From Gymnorhina tibicen (lineage: Eukaryota; Chordata; Aves; Passeriformes; Artamidae), in contig VXAZ01004042.1 in the NCBI GenBank assembly GCA_013399875.1, positions 404,330-468,329 on the forward strand: a stretch of 64,000 bases of DNA. Direction: 5' to 3'. The number at the start of each line of letters is the position of its first letter. Positions within the stretch are counted from its first letter, which is position 1. Positions 1 through 15,189 of the stretch are shown here, piece after piece. The translations under genes were made by a program, and so were the position numbers. The notes beneath the pieces were generated by a model. The model saw only the letters and a program-made list of their open reading frames with translations, did no database searches and was not told where the DNA came from.

Positions 1-3000
1 GCCTGAAACAAAATCCATGGTTCCTGGAAAGTGGGGAGGCTTGAATCCCACAAATACTCAATTTACTTACAATTATAAATACCTACCTTATGAAAGAACT
101 AAATTAACACTAAATTCAACAGATACATCCGTTACGGCAGGAACAGTTTTTCCATAAATACTGTTTTAAAAACCCCTCCTTATACTGACTGACAGAATTC
201 TACCATGCTGCCCACAAACAAAATGGCTGTGGCACCGAGTTTTTTGGTTCCTCCCACTGTGCCTCCTCCTGGCCTCCAGGAAGTGGTAGAAATCCAAAAT
301 AAAATCCTTACGAAAAGTACAATACATCAGCCAAACTCCGCACGGCACCGCCAGACAGCATCGGGAGGGAAGCACATTCACCAACATTGTAGTTTCTCGA
401 GGATTTTTATTGTTTTTAAAAGGGCATCAATCACTGGGAATTTACATCACTGTGTAATTTGAACTTCCTGCTTTACATATTTATAAGGTCTTTCACCTAT
501 CTTGGCAGGCTTTCAAATTAAGTGGGTTGGGAAATTTGATGCTGTGGCTCTAGTTTGTGAGCTGAGTCAGGTAGTGCCTGCTGGAGCTGGGCTCTGAAAC
601 GACGGGCAAATTCTAACACCTTCTCTGTTCACTGCAAGATAAAATAATCCCCCTAACATATCACAGTCTCGTAAGTGAGCGTGTAGGCACAGAGAGGCCC
701 CTGGAATGAGGATTCTCAACGGAAACTGAAATTTAGGCCTCTTGCACATAAATACACGCCTTGTAATATTTATAATTTTGCATTTGTGGTTCACAGCAGT
801 CTGCCTGAATCATGATCTCTGTGAAAATAACCTTGAATTTTCTCTTATTATGACCCCGTTTAGTGCTGCAGCCCTTTAACTTTTGTGACACTCACCTTAA
901 AATGAAAATAAACAGGGAAAGATAATATATTTCTATTAGGGATTATGATTAAAATGTCACTATGTGGTCCTCTGTCTGAGCCACCAATCTTGCCAGGCAA
1001 TAGCACAGCTCCTCTTGCACGCTGCCTCGTGGGCTCCGTAGAGCCTGATTCATTTCCCGTGAGAATCCTTTTCCTGCCTTTAGGAGGAGTTTACAATGGA
1101 GACAGGCTGTCAGACCTGCCGAGCCTGATCCAGCCCTATATTAAAAGACTTGAATTCATATTCTCACCTACTGCTATTCTAAACCTTTTTCAGAGGCATT
1201 GAAAAAACAGTGGAATTGGTGATGTTTTTCCTGAACCACCTCGTATTTCTAAGTCTTAGATTTCAAAAAAAAAAAAAAATCTGCAAAAAACTTGGAGCAA
1301 ATTTTGCCATTGTTATAATTTGTTTGTATGATCATGTTATCTAGCAGCCTTAATCCCGAGCTGTGATTATAATGTTATATTGTATAGGAATATAGGGCAA
1401 AAAGATAATTCCTGCCCTGAAGAGCTCAAAAGTATAAGACAAAAGAGAGCAGATGGCTATGGGCAGATGAGGGAGACAATGAGACTGTATTGATCAGCGG
1501 GGAAGGCACAGTTTGCAACACACCATCAGTCGAACTCTAGTTTCTGTGTTTACTTCATGGCGAAGAAGACATAAGGTGGGATTTGCTGAAGAAAATTAAT
1601 CAGGTTTTGTGGCTGTTGAAAGAAAACTCCAGCAAGAAGGACAGCATGGAAGAAAGCACAAAGATGTTTGAAAAAGCAGGTGAACTACAGAAACCTAATC
1701 AAATTGGCATTAATCTTTGTATAATGACAGAAAATAGATAAGGCAGAAGTAGGCTATTGAAAGCATTGAAAATACAGATGCAAAGCTTATGTTTGAGACA
1801 ACAGGCAATGAAAGGATCCAAAAGGCATGGTGGAAAAATCATAAACCAGGTCTGCTAGCAGTAAACAAGCCCTAGGAAAAATATGGGCCTGAAGAGATGT
1901 AGCATGCTCTTTTATGGGAACAAAAGTGTTGTTCTTAACTATGAGTTTGAGGACTACGTGTTGATTGTCTGTGCCTTCCTCCTAGTTTGTATTTAGTGAA
2001 TTCTTAAGTCCTGCTCCTGGTGGTAGTGTTTAGTATATGAATATCTGATTACTAAAGGGTCCCCTCAAAGTTGTTGATATGCATGGATAAGCACATAGGA
2101 AGGTTGGGGCCAAACTGACCTTGCGCACTGGGAAGGTTCCTTCTTCCTGTCACCTGTTTTTGGAGAAACCTTCATCTACCAGCAGTGTCCCACAGATGAC
2201 TGTATTCCTTACACTAGCACAGGTCTGACGGAGCCCTCAGATGCATGGTGGAGGGGCAGAAAGGGCTCTGGTTTAGGGCATAGCTACATCCAGGAGAGCA
2301 AATCATACTTGGGGGGTGAAGGGGGAGTATGGTCTGTAGGCTCAGAGCCCTCTCAGGACATCCTTTACTATGCTGCTGTAGGTTTTTAAACACTTTTTTC
2401 TTTATTTTTCCTCATTTGCAGTAATAGCAGGAACATCTTTTCAAATTCTTTGTACTTCTGTTGCACAAAATACCTTACATAACTTTGCATTTACTATGAG
2501 GCTCTTAAGTACGTTGGCTAGTTGTGCCATAACTTGGGGTTAAGCACTGCACAGTAAACCTCAAATAAGCGAAGCCTTGGTGAATGTCTGTGAAATTATT
2601 GTGGTGTGGCAAATGTGAAAGAATTTGGCTGGATTCTTTTGTTGCAGGCTAAACTAAACTGCAACTGTCCGAAATTTCCTTCATATTTGAAGCTTACTAG
2701 TTCTGTAGATAAGCTGATGTATGGTAGCTGTTTAAGCCAGGGTCATTTTCTCTCATGTTGGATCTCATCATCAGTTTTAACTGAAAACAGTGTATATCAA
2801 GTGGTAAATGTTAAGAATTGAGATAGGGATTGAAATACACATTTGTGACTGTTTTTTTAAAATCTGAATAAATGTTCCAAGAAAAGTTGAACCGTATGTT
2901 CTCAAGCTTTAAGAATAACCCCTGCTTGACTTGATGTCAAATTTCCCCAAAATTCTTACAGTTCAGAGTAACTGAAAAAACACCATCATCCATTCTGCAC

Positions 3001-6000
3001 TTCTTTTTTTTTAAAACTTTGTCGAGTGCTTGGTGTAAGTGTTCATCTTGAGCTTTTGCTCAAAAACAAGGAAATAAAATACCTCTGCAGGAGCAAAGCA
3101 AAATACTAGCTACATTTTAGGATTTAGACTAACACAAAAAAAAGTGGCTAAAATCTCATAGCACTCGAATAACAGCTTCTTACTGAAATTAGAGAAACCA
3201 CTTTTTACATTCTGCTTGCAGTATAATTGCTTTTATTATTCTTTATCTTTCATTTGCATTAATCTTTATCTTGCCCATAAAGATTTAACTCTATTGCCAT
3301 ATTTTTCAAGTAGGTCTCTATCTCTACACTTGTAATAAACAAATTACACTGATCTACTTTTCACAATATTTTCTTGATGTCTTTAGGAAGTCAATTACCA
3401 ATCCTGTTAAGTTAGTAAATCATTAGGTAGATAGCAAGAGCTGGAGGATATAAAAGTGCTTTTGCAACTCGTATGTAAATGATCATTTGTTTTCTTTCAT
3501 CAAAGTCACATTGAATGTTTTTCAGTTGAAAGATCACCAAATGCATAAATAGTTTGCATTTTTATTCAATAGATAATGTTCACATAGCTGCATAACTGCT
3601 CTTGAAGAATCAAAAAAGCTGATTTGCTGTAATTTGTAAAATTCATGAATTATAGCATAAGAATGGATTATTGATGCCTGACTGTATTATAAAGGAGGAC
3701 ACAGGCTCCCCCAGCTTAATTCTTGTTTGACCTAGGTCAGATATTTTTTAAAAGCATGCAGTCTTGACTGAAAATGCGTAGTGGTAAAAAAATCCACAAA
3801 ATCTTCACTGAATTGTTACAGTGATTATTTGACTCACTTGAAATTTAACTTTAAATCACAGACTTTGTAACTTATTAAACCTCCTCTTTCCATTTCTCTG
3901 TCCAAGTCCTGGTTTTGTTTGAGTATATAAGACTCAAAAAATGTTACTCTTTGTTACGGATGTTATGTGATTTTAGTACTTCTCTAGTTTACCAGTAATC
4001 TTTGTGCTTAATATTCCATGCACATAAGAAATAAGCATAATATGCCAACAGCAATTACCTACTTGCCAATACTGAAATAACTGCTTGTATTTTTTATGCA
4101 TATCCAGAAATTTTATTTGCTTTCTTGCAGCATTATCATTACAGATAGCCCTGTTCAGCAAACCATCCCATTAATTTCTGCATCCTTTGCAGTAATCCCT
4201 TTTCATTCATATAATCCCCCTGCTTCTCTTAGTAGAAGTTAACATTGCTCTCAGGATTTAACTTTTGCCCCTGCATAGATACATGGACTGCTCTACTCGG
4301 GCCCACCTTAATAGGCTGATCCAAGTTGCCTCTTACCAGTAACCCATTCACTGCTGGTTTCCTCTCATTCAAACTCTGCACCACTGTGAGCATCAGTAAG
4401 GATTCCTTTTCATGTTATTCTTACTTTAAGCAGTGTTTTTCTTTGCTTCAGACACTGAAGTTGTACTGCTGACTTTGTTTCCTTGTGCTGGGACCCCATC
4501 TTCAAGTTCTTTATGACTAGACTGAGGCAATTTAAAGTCCAGTGTTGTCACAGATCAGTATGTCATTCACTCTTCTCACATCACAAGTCCTGCCAGTGAC
4601 AGTTCTGATGGTTTTAGGATCATGTTTGTTGGGAAAAGCTTTGGAAAAAGAATTAAGTCAATTTAAGTGTAAAATCAATTTGTTACAAAAATGTGTGTAG
4701 GTCTTCCGAAAAAAACAAACCAAAATAAACCTCTGAAACGTGTTGGTGTTGGCCGCCAAGGTGTGCCACACATCTCAGGGGATAGCTTTTCCTCCCCTTC
4801 CTGTTTTTTCTGTTGTATCTTTGTATGATGGCCTGAAAGTACCCAATCAGATCCCCTGCATGGACTGGTCAGGTCATAACCTACACCTTTTTATGAATTA
4901 ACAATCTTCTTTGGTTTTGGAATGTATCTTCTGTTGAATTGTTGTAGGACTCAAAATACGCTATCCTTTCAGAATTAAATCTCTGTCCATATGGCAAGTT
5001 CAATATGGTCATATTAAAAAAAACTTTAGCCACACCATGTTGGCACAGATGCACTCTGAAAAATTCTTCTCTTTTAGCTGTCTGTGTTTAATTGGTTGAA
5101 GCTGGTGGGGAAATACTGGGTGTAATTTCAGAATAAATTCAGAAAAAAATCTAGTAAAAAAGAAAAGCTCACTGTGAAACCTTTCTTTTAACTTATTCAA
5201 CTACTTGATTGGTATTGTTCTGTGGACTGTCCCTGTTACGTGCTGATATTTGAAACAGAGTCACATCAGCTTTGGTCCAGATCTTGGAATTTTACATGGA
5301 AAGTTATTCTGTGCTTTTTAATCCAAGCACTGGATCCTCATCCATGTGCTAAAATTGATCTCGAATAAATAGTCTCTGCTATGTTTGCAAGCACAAGTAA
5401 CTGTTAAAGCATCTTTTTCACTTGCTTTCAGTCCTCTTCTGTGCCCCAGTGGCTCTTGTGAGAGCATTGTTCCCAGACTGCAGGATAGACCTGTTGCTAC
5501 TGTGGGACTGTTTAAGGTGTGCTGTGCCTAAACAAGGGAATGTGCAATTGGTGCTTCTACTCTACTAGTACCCTCTGTTGTTTTTTCATGCTTTCACCTT
5601 CTGATAGTTAAGGGGGTCTCATGGATTGTATTAGATGAGCTACTATGGGAGACCATTTCCCCATATGATTTATTATACCTAGGAAATTTCAGCTGAAATG
5701 CCACAGCTTCAGATAAGGTGAATAATGGCTGCAGTCCATCTGTGTTCTGCTGACTTGCCTGTTGACTGGCTTATGTGTTCAGCAGATTTTATCTGTCCTT
5801 TTCTGAATTCACATTTGTCATTTAGAATAAAGGGCCACTGTTGAAAACATCTCAAAGCTGTTCAGAGTCACCCTTGGTGTTCACTTTTACTGCTGCTGCA
5901 AACAAATACACCATCTGTGTGGCAAAGGCAGCGCTGTCACAATTCAGTTTTCTTTTCTGAAATGTTCTGATGCTGGTGACATAGTGAATGGAAGCCAGTT

Positions 6001-8244
6001 TAGTCAGCAAAAGCTTGATGAACATATGAAGGAGGATATCAAGGGGAATTTAAGAAAAGCCTATATTTGCATACAAGTTTGGGGATATGTAGGTCTGAGA
6101 TGTCTGAACCAAAGTCCTTTACAATTCCAGATTCAGGAACTGCAGTCTTAAAGGCTTTTTAATTTCTCCTCCTAGTTTTTTAATAAGTTTTGCCTTCTTA
6201 TATATACTTTTGTTTCAGTTTGCGCACCTTTTACTGAGGAGCTAAAATCAGGCAACATAAAATCTGGTCAGCAAGCTCAAGGTATTAATTGGTCCTCTCA
6301 TCTGAAATTCCAGGATGCAAATGATAAGACATTAATTATTTTAAGATATTAGAATACAGTGGCTGTTTTTTCATGCCATTATTAATTGCTGTTGGAAAGC
6401 AAAGTGGTTCAAATACATTCTCTGGTATTATTACAGCATCCATCATGTTCACAGATATGAAATTGCCTATTTGACAGGTCTGCTCTTCTGCATTATTATT
6501 ATCAGCTGTAATATTTCAAACCACTCAGGGACAAATACAATACTTGTGACCTATTTTTTACCTAATTATTTTTAAATTCTTTCTTGTATCCTAATTTTGC
6601 TGATCAAATATTCTTTGCTTTTTGTGATCTTTGTTGGTCCTCTAGAGATTCTGACTTATAGTATATCTTTATTGGCACTTTCCCTGTTTTTAAGTTTAAA
6701 CAATGTGTTTACTATTAGTCTTTCTATTAATGTTAGAAAAAGCTCTGAAGACTAAGCTGACCAAACTTAATTCTCTTGTTGATTAGAAATGCAGTCAATC
6801 AGCAAGAGAAACTACACATTAGTGAAGGTGCCATGCTGCCTTTTCATGTAGAGTCTTGTATATCTCATGTTACACTGGCCATGATTTTGCCCTCCCTACA
6901 TGTGCTGCAGAGGCATCAATAACCTTCATTCCCTTGCTGCTCATGTACACTAAGGAATGTGCTCCCTGCCCTTCTCCTTCCACTTACAGGGACCAATGAC
7001 AGCATCTCTTAGCAAGGGGCTAGAAGAGCCTTTCTCTTCTGTCTATGAAAATTCTCTGTAATTTCCACAAAGAAAAAATATCAGTCCAAAAGGAAATATC
7101 CGACAAGCTAGATCTAGTACGTGTACTGCCAGCTGGATCACAACACCTTATTTACACAGCAAATTTCCACGAAGCGTTGCCAGAGCCCTTTTGGTCTGAG
7201 CGAAGATGGAGAATACACACAGCATCCAAGGCTAGAGCTGCCACACAAAAATCTTAATGCTAATGTTTCCCAGTGGTTTGCAAATGGCTCATCTGCAAGT
7301 GGTGAGCTATACTTGTCACAGAGATCATTAAACCTCATAGAAATGTGCTCCACAGTATGGTATGAGATTTAAAAAAAGCCTTTTGTTTTGCCTTAACCAG
7401 AGAGGCCAACTTAAAAAAGGTGTGCTATCAGCCCACAAATGGGGGAAAGGGTAATTTAACTGTTTATAAATACTTCCTTTATTCTCATAGCTGTTTATTT
7501 CATCTCAGGTTCCTCTTAATTTTTAAAAATAGCATGGGATTTCTTTTGTGGTAACAGAACTTTAGCTTTCACCTTATAAATAATCATTAACATTCCTCCT
7601 GATTTTTTTTCCCTAAAATTATTGAGCTTATAGTTGGGTACTTTCTGAGAATCAAAATGTGTATTTTTAAGAATGCATATTTTCTGAAAACAGAGTCTAA
7701 TTAGTTGTGATGGAAGACTATTGAAACCTGGAAGAGTAGTTCAGTTTGAAAATTTCTGCATTAGTCTCAGTCATTAATAGTTTTAAAGTTATTTGCAGCT
7801 GTATTTAGTTCTTGGTGACTGGATTTTTTTGAGGGAAGCAAATTACAAGATGCTGACTGTCAGCAAAAGGTGCCCATTCTGGTACACGTTAATTAGGAAC
7901 TGAAGCTTCTTGTATTCAAAACATTCCTATTTTTGTCATTTGCAGCGTATAGGTCCTCACTGCAAATGAATCTCTGATAGATGAGACCTGAGCTACACTG
8001 AAATACAGATCATGGGAAGGTCATGCACCTGACTGCTTTTGCTTTGGCCAGGCAGAACCTGTAAGAGTGTACCTGCAGCGCCTCGTCATTGTCTGAGGGC
8101 CCAGCAAGCCCCACCAATGAGGAACTGTCCAGTTACTCAGCATTCTCCCCAAGCCAACATTAGGCAATATCTGTGTTTCACTGTTCCATGTACATCTGGG
8201 CTCCCAAGTTTTTAGTTCTGCTCCTTGACAGATGTGTCTGTCCT
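1..8244. other. Intergenic sequence, no gene recognised
   Basis: AT-rich sequence 3' of ITGB1. All open frames are short and lack protein-like composition. An A-run of about 15 lies near 1,266-1,279. I recognise no repeat family with confidence, though ancient degraded elements are likely. Confidence 0.6.
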
Positions 8245-8912
8245 GACTTGATATGAGTCAGCAGTGCACCACTGCAGCAAGAAAAGCAAATTGAATCCTG
8301 GGCTGCATCTGCAGGGATGGTATTGGCAGAGATAGAAGCATGTGATCATCCCGTTCTACACAGTACTTCCTGGGCCACACCTGGAGTACAGAGTCCAGTT
8401 CTGGCCACCACAGTTGAAGAAACACATGGACAGACTGGAGAAGGTTTAAAGGAAGGCCACAAATGTGATCAAAGAGCTGGAGAGACTGTCCTATGAGGAA
8501 AGAAGAGTTTGATTTTTTCTCCCTGGAGAAGAGAAGGCTCAGAGGCACCTCACCACAGTATTCCAGTATTTAAAGAGTGGCTACAAAGAGGATGGATGTT
8601 TTTGCTTCACAAGAAACCGCGTGGAGAAGACAAAGGGCTACAGGAAGAAGTTGCACCAGGAGAGGTTTCATTGTGATAGAAGAAAGAAATTTTTTACAGT
8701 GAGAACAAACATTGACTGGAACAACCTCTCCAGGTGGTAGAGTCCCCATCAGTGGTGGTTTTCAAGATGCAGAATACCTGTCACTAGAGGTTCTCAGGAT
8801 GTGATTGGACAGGGTGCTAGACAATCTGACCTAGGTTCCCTTTCCCATGAAAGGTTAGACCAGATGATCTTTTGGTGACTCTTCCAACCTGGGTTAGTCT
8901 GTGATTTTATGG
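8245..8912 (+). mobile_element. CR1 LINE, 5'-truncated 3' end
   Basis: Reading on the plus strand, it matches the end of the avian CR1 reverse transcriptase and 3'UTR. Landmarks are agtccagttctggccaccac, gagctggagagactgtccta tgagga, ctccctggagaagagaaggc and ttgcaccaggagaggtttca. It ends tcttccaacctgggttagtc tgtgatttta. The frame is broken in several places, so it is an inactive copy. Confidence 0.93.
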
Positions 8913-11900
8913 TGTGCTCCACTGCTGTACTTTATACTAGGGATTCCTTTCCTTCCCAGCTTTGGGTATTGCCATAAACCACACTTATCTTGCTCTTCAG
9001 ACTAGTTCATCCACTGGTTTTTAATCCTGGATTACTTCTACTGGGATCCTGTTCCTGACTCTACCCTAGCAAAATTTCTTTAAGCTTGCCTTTTTCAGTG
9101 TGCTCAGTGCACGTGCAGAGCACTGATTACATCTCTCCAGTCCTCACTCAGCCAAGTCTCATATTTATTTATCTCAGAAATCTTCCGGACCTTTTCCCAT
9201 GCTAAAGGTACCCAGGGTCTATGGTACCTTTTCCTCCAGATGATAGAGGTCCCTTATCTCTCCAACAGGCCTCACATCCTTCTGTTGCCAGCCAGACTCT
9301 CTTTGTGTTCTTAGTCCCTCTCAGGGCTACTGTGTGCCCTGCATGATCTTGTATGAAGCTTTGCTATTCTTTTCATCTTTTGCACGGCTCTTTATTTTAC
9401 TTTTCCTGTCACAACCTTCGCTGCTCTTTTTCTCCCTGCTCTGCAGACACTGCATGTCTTCTGTTCTTTCCCCATAACAGTTTTCTGTTTCTTACCATTT
9501 GCAACACTCTGCATGTACTATTTATCTTTCTCTTCTCCTGAAAAGATAAGACATCCTTCTAGAATTTTAAAACTGTATTTGGCAGATCAGCAGACCTAAA
9601 GTGTGGGATAATGCTATGTTCAGAGCTTCAAGTTACAGAGAGGGAAATAAATACTAGTGTCCTATTTCAGTTGAACTCTGAAGGATTCTAATTTTTTCTT
9701 GAGTACAGAGATTACCACTCCTGAATGGTAACTAATAATGTTCCCTAAGCTGACAACATATTTTTGGGTCAGTCTTGGTCCCAACTCCTTCTTTGTATAA
9801 TGCAAGAGTAGGAGGAAGAATGGCAGATGTGACTGCTGTCTAAGAAATCCTTGAAATTAATACATACGAAACACAACCCTCTTTTTCCAGGCCCTGAATG
9901 TGCTGGAGCATGCCCATGGCTATTGCACTCTCGTGATCCCTAGATGGCATAATAGCAACCTCTAGGGAACAGCTCAAGCAGCCCTGCAGCTGCTTTAACC
10001 ACTCCTTTGGCTGACTTAGTAGTCATATCCCCCCTTCAGCTTGAGTCTTGCTCTGAGAGCAGCTTAAAAAGAAATTAATTTTAATGTCTTTCGTTTAAAA
10101 CTTGTATTATTTGACATGCTGTAGGTTTCCTCTGAGACTGTTGTTTAAGAATCCAAGTCTTACAACTCCTTTAAGTGCTGTTTCTTCATAGCTGCATGAA
10201 AACTAGAAGGAAAATTGATTTACCTAAGGGACAAAATTTTCCTTGTGACTATTAGGTTTTACGGCAAGGAAAAACAAACACTAGTATAAGTCTTATAAAG
10301 CTTTCTGTGCAACTCAAATCAAAAGGTGAGAAATAATTTTGGCAATTTAAGGAAGGGCCCAAGAGCAGCAGCTTATAAAATATGAAGACAAAAAAATCAA
10401 AATTGAAAAAATGAGATAGAAAAATAGCTCTGAAAATTCACACCATGCTGTATTGCTGTTCATTCTGCTTCAGAATCTTTGAATCGACAGCCCTGGGAAA
10501 AATAAGCTAAATTCCTTTCGTGTCTCTAGACATGTACAAATGTATAAAATAATCTCAAGCTTCTATTTGGAGAATCTTTGCCAAAACATATCCCAGAAAC
10601 CCTTGCACTCAACCCAATGATACTTTTAAAACAATAAGTCTGACATTACGTAGGGTTTAGACTCCTTTGATGCCTGATAACATTGAAGTCATTATTCTGT
10701 TCTATGTGTGCTTTCACATTGCCAATGACCGGCTCTAGATAGTAGAGGAGTATCTGGTACAAAGTCTTTTTAGTATCTGGTAAAAAATTTTGAAAATAAT
10801 ACCTACTCTACTGTGAATATATTGTGCCACCTTAACCCAAAAACCCAAAGAAACCTGCCATCTCTGAGTTTGTTTTCTAACCTGTAACACAGTATTTTCT
10901 GGCCCCAGTGTATGCTGGTGTAATTAATAGGTTTCACATGAAAAAACTCCTTTGACAAAACTGTAAAAAATACGCTAATTTTCCAGGGTTTTTTGGCAGA
11001 CAAATGTATCAAAAGGACCTTATGGCTCAAAAATAAGAACTCTGGCTTTGGGTTATGTCCCACATTTTGTCACATTTCTTTTTTCCTGTTCTAGGTTCAT
11101 GCCCATCCATTCAGTACTGGCTTGGCATCAATACCATCTACGGCTGCTAAAGAACAGTTTGATGCCTGGGATGGCTAGTGAGAGAAAATGGCTGGATCAT
11201 TAGAGCATGGTCTTATTTCATATGGAGCTGGGATGCCCTCAGTCCCCAAAAAATTATTTCTGACTCAGATTGCAATGAAATCATATACCAGACCTTTTCA
11301 TTCCATGATTGACTGGTGAAATACTCTCTTCCGAGTTAATTTATGTATTCTTTTGACATACATCATCATAACTGTTGATTTACTGAAGATGTTAGGACTG
11401 CTGCAGCCCATGTCCTGTGCCAATATTGCCTGGTGCAATGTGTGTGAACCACACGTATTGATCATGGGTAACGGCTTTGAAACTTCCTTTCTTATCCCTG
11501 TTTCCACCGGTTGCTTTAATCAATCCCTGCACCAAAGTATTGACCACTGAGTTGTAACTGGATTGGAGCTTTCTCAGCCTCTCAAATTGTAATGTGAGCC
11601 CTGATGTGTTCCCTCCTGTACCTAACAGCACATAGTAGCGTTATTTCAAATGTGAATGACAAAGAAAACTTTCATATTTAGAGCTGTGCAGTTATGTGGA
11701 AGCAGATGATGGCAACAGGTGCATACTACAGTTACTTGACTTGAAAACAAAATGTCAAAAACAGCAAAGTACCTTCTGTGTGTTTGCCACATGGGGTATG
11801 TGGGCGGTTGCCAGAACACCCATGTGCAGACTGGTAACTTCTACGTGGTAGAGGGGAGTACGCTGAGAATCAGCAGTAAGGCTTTAGTATCTACTGTTGG

Positions 11901-14900
11901 CCAACAAGTTACATGAATTGATGCAAATAGAGATACAGCAATTTTTGTTCAGATGTGAAAGAATAATGATGTTGAAGCTGGGCTCAAAAATATCAGATAG
12001 TTTCACCAACATTTATGTCTCCACGTTCTTGTTGTAAAGAATTAAAGTGAACTAAGAACTAAGTTCGTATTGCTTGGAAGTACTTTATAAGACTGGTAAT
12101 ACTTTCATGCAAAGTACTTCACAAGCACTGTGAACTCGCCACTGAGCTGAACTCAATTATTTTACACAAGAGAGAGCTGAACTCCCACATGGTCTTCTTA
12201 GTTGCTTTTTATAAAGCTTTAGCACAGACCTTTATTTCAGGTAGACTTAAGACATTTGTCAGAGACGATAGTTATAAATGTTTCTGTCACTATGAAAAAA
12301 AAAGCAGCTTAGATGGGTTTACTTGGTTTTAGTCTCATTTTCTTTTCTGAGCCAAAAGTCCTTCTCCCCACTGTTAACACATTTTTCTTTTTACTTACTG
12401 GATATTGTTTGATCAATCACCAGTTAACCCACTCACACTTCACTGAGTTTCCTCATTTATCAAACAACACACCAAATGGAGTTGGGAGACTACTGAGCCA
12501 GCATAAAATCAAATGGACTTTATTACTACAGTATTAATCAGCTTAACATCTTGGAAAGGAAGGAAGAAAAGTTTGAACATATGTAAGTTTCATAGCGAGA
12601 ATTTTCCTGGAGTAAAACATAAAATGGAAGGAGAATCTGATGCTTTAAAAAGCACGCGAGTAAGGAGCTTACTTCTGTAGTGAAGTATTACTAGTCAAAG
12701 GGCTGGAAATGTTAGGAATATTCTTTTATATGAGCCTTAAAACTGATATTAAAAATGCTAATCCTTTTGAGAAGTTTCAGATAAGATTAAATATTATAAA
12801 AAATCACGAATGTTTCTGTTTATTTTTATTATTGGGGCTTTTTTGACTTGTGACTTTGCTTATAAACTATTTTGCTCCACCTCTGTAACACTTCAGATTG
12901 ATGATGCTTGATGGTTGATTAACACTTTTATTCTGTATAGCTACATTAGAAGATTTTAGGTAGAGTTCTTTGCATAAGTATAGATTTAATCCTAGATATA
13001 CATAAATTACATAGTTATGTAATTCATGAAAGATTAATTATATTTAAACTAAAAGTACTTCATGAATTTTATATAGCATGATAATTGTTTACAATTTCCA
13101 TATATTAAGTCAATACATTTTTCAGCTCAAGCTCTTTGCGCAACAAGTTCAATTAATAAGTAGGAAAATCGAGATCCTCCAGATCAAATTGGCATAATCC
13201 TACATTAAAATACACCATTTATACCTATTTTCTCATTGATATACTGATTTTATTGGTACACTTGGATGTAAAATTGCTAAGAATTATACCATTTTATCTA
13301 ATGATACGATTTAAGAGGAAGATTCTTTAATAAAATTCAGAAGTCAAGAGCAATTTGTCATCTCCTTTGCAGTCACCCAGACCAGTACCAACATGAAAGA
13401 TCTCATTCATTTCAGATAAACTTGTCAAGAAGATCAAAGCCATATTAGTAGTTTTAATGCAGTGTGCAAGTGTACACTTTAGTAATGAAGTATCATTACT
13501 GGATGGTTACAGGTAAATGCAAGATTATTATTTTCTAAGCTTTCTTTTATGTCTGGGCATACAGAGGCCTTCTTGAAATTGACTGATATTTGCGCAGCAT
13601 CTGACAAATACTTCAAATCATCAATTCATCATTGTGCATGTGGTTTGCTAAATGAGCAGTGGCGTTTGATACTTCTGAATTTCAGAAATGTCTTATTTCA
13701 GCAAAACTTCCTTTCCATTCAGAGCAAGGCCACTCTGAGATGTTCCTTGGAGTGAACAGTTGCTTTAAACACATCTGTGGCCTTTCTATTTACTCAATTA
13801 ATATTGTCTTTTTACTGCCTTTACTTCAGCTCATCTACCTTGTTGTAGGGCCCAGAACTCCTTTCCTTCTCTACAGATTTCACCTTAAATTTCCAACCAG
13901 GTTTCGTAGCAGGTTTCATGGGGAAATTCAGTTTTTACTGTCATATATTGCAGTCCATCTCTAATACATTTTTGAACCTGCTGGCCACTTTCAATCATAT
14001 CTGACAAAGGAAGAAACTTGTTTATGTCAGTCTGCTTTTTGTGTTCATAATTCAAATATTTAACCACAATCAGAGTTTTGTGAACTCCTAGTGATATTCA
14101 TGTATGTAAATACATTATACTCCTACTAATTCCATTAAAGAGAGATACCATATTAATACCCTCTCTGAAGAAATTCTTACAGAAAATAAATGCACAGAGA
14201 AGTTCTACAGTGGAGACTTGGCTTCTGTCATTCTGTTATTCTTTTATAATTTTAAGGTTTTATTACTTACAGTGTTTCTATAACAAAGTGCCTTCAATTT
14301 TGTGGTATAGATATTCTTCTAGCTCCATTACCATATTAACAGTTTGTTTATCTAGTTAGGAACATATCCTGAGCTACCAAAGTGTTTGAATAAAATGGCT
14401 TTCTCATATGCACTTCACCCCATTTGTAGAACTGGAGAAAGCAGTGAGAAGTCTGGTTGCATTACTTCGAGAAGTAAAATGTATTTTCTGGCAAAGGTAG
14501 TATTGCATGTTCAACTAAATATGATTTGAAATAACATAGCATAATTAAGTAGAATTTAAACATGTTGGAGAATAAGACATCTCCATGAATCAGTAGTTTT
14601 GCATTGCTGGGAAAAGGAGAGTTTTCATGGTACCAGTGAAATGTTTTCTTTGGGGTACAAACACAGCCAATACACAATCAGAGACACAGAGAAGAGCACA
14701 GGGATCTCGGCCACACGCAGGTCACAGAATGCTCTCACTTGTTTATCTGGTGTGGGCTCGTGTGTAAGGTGAGAAAGTGAGAACAGCCGGGGAGTGAAGG
14801 GAAATGTCAGGCAGCTCCTGAGGACAGCAGATGCTTGGGGAGTGACATGGGCAACAGGCCACGTGCAGGGTGATCCTTGCAGGGTGGGTACACCCTGAGC

Positions 14901-15189
14901 TGCCGACGGGTGGTGAGGGAGGGAAGCTGTTTCTGCATCTGGTTCCCAATGCTCGTTATTTACTCACAGGCATACCCTCCGTGAATTTGTGAAGCATGTT
15001 TAAAAGCCATTTATGTTTTTAGTTTCCATAATAAAAATTATTTCCCATTGGACTTAATTTGCAAATGGCTGATTGATTTCTAATCTGCCCTGATTCTTTC
15101 ATTTTAGAAACAGTGATAATTTTCAGTTCACATTCTGCTGTCACTCCTAATTCTATGGCTTTACTGTATCTGTTGGATTTTGGAGAAAT
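8913..15189. other. Intergenic sequence, no gene recognised
   Basis: About 6.3 kb, mostly AT-rich. A GC-richer stretch at about 14,690-14,950 stands out in composition, but I cannot assign it. No exon or RNA gene is recognised. Confidence 0.6.
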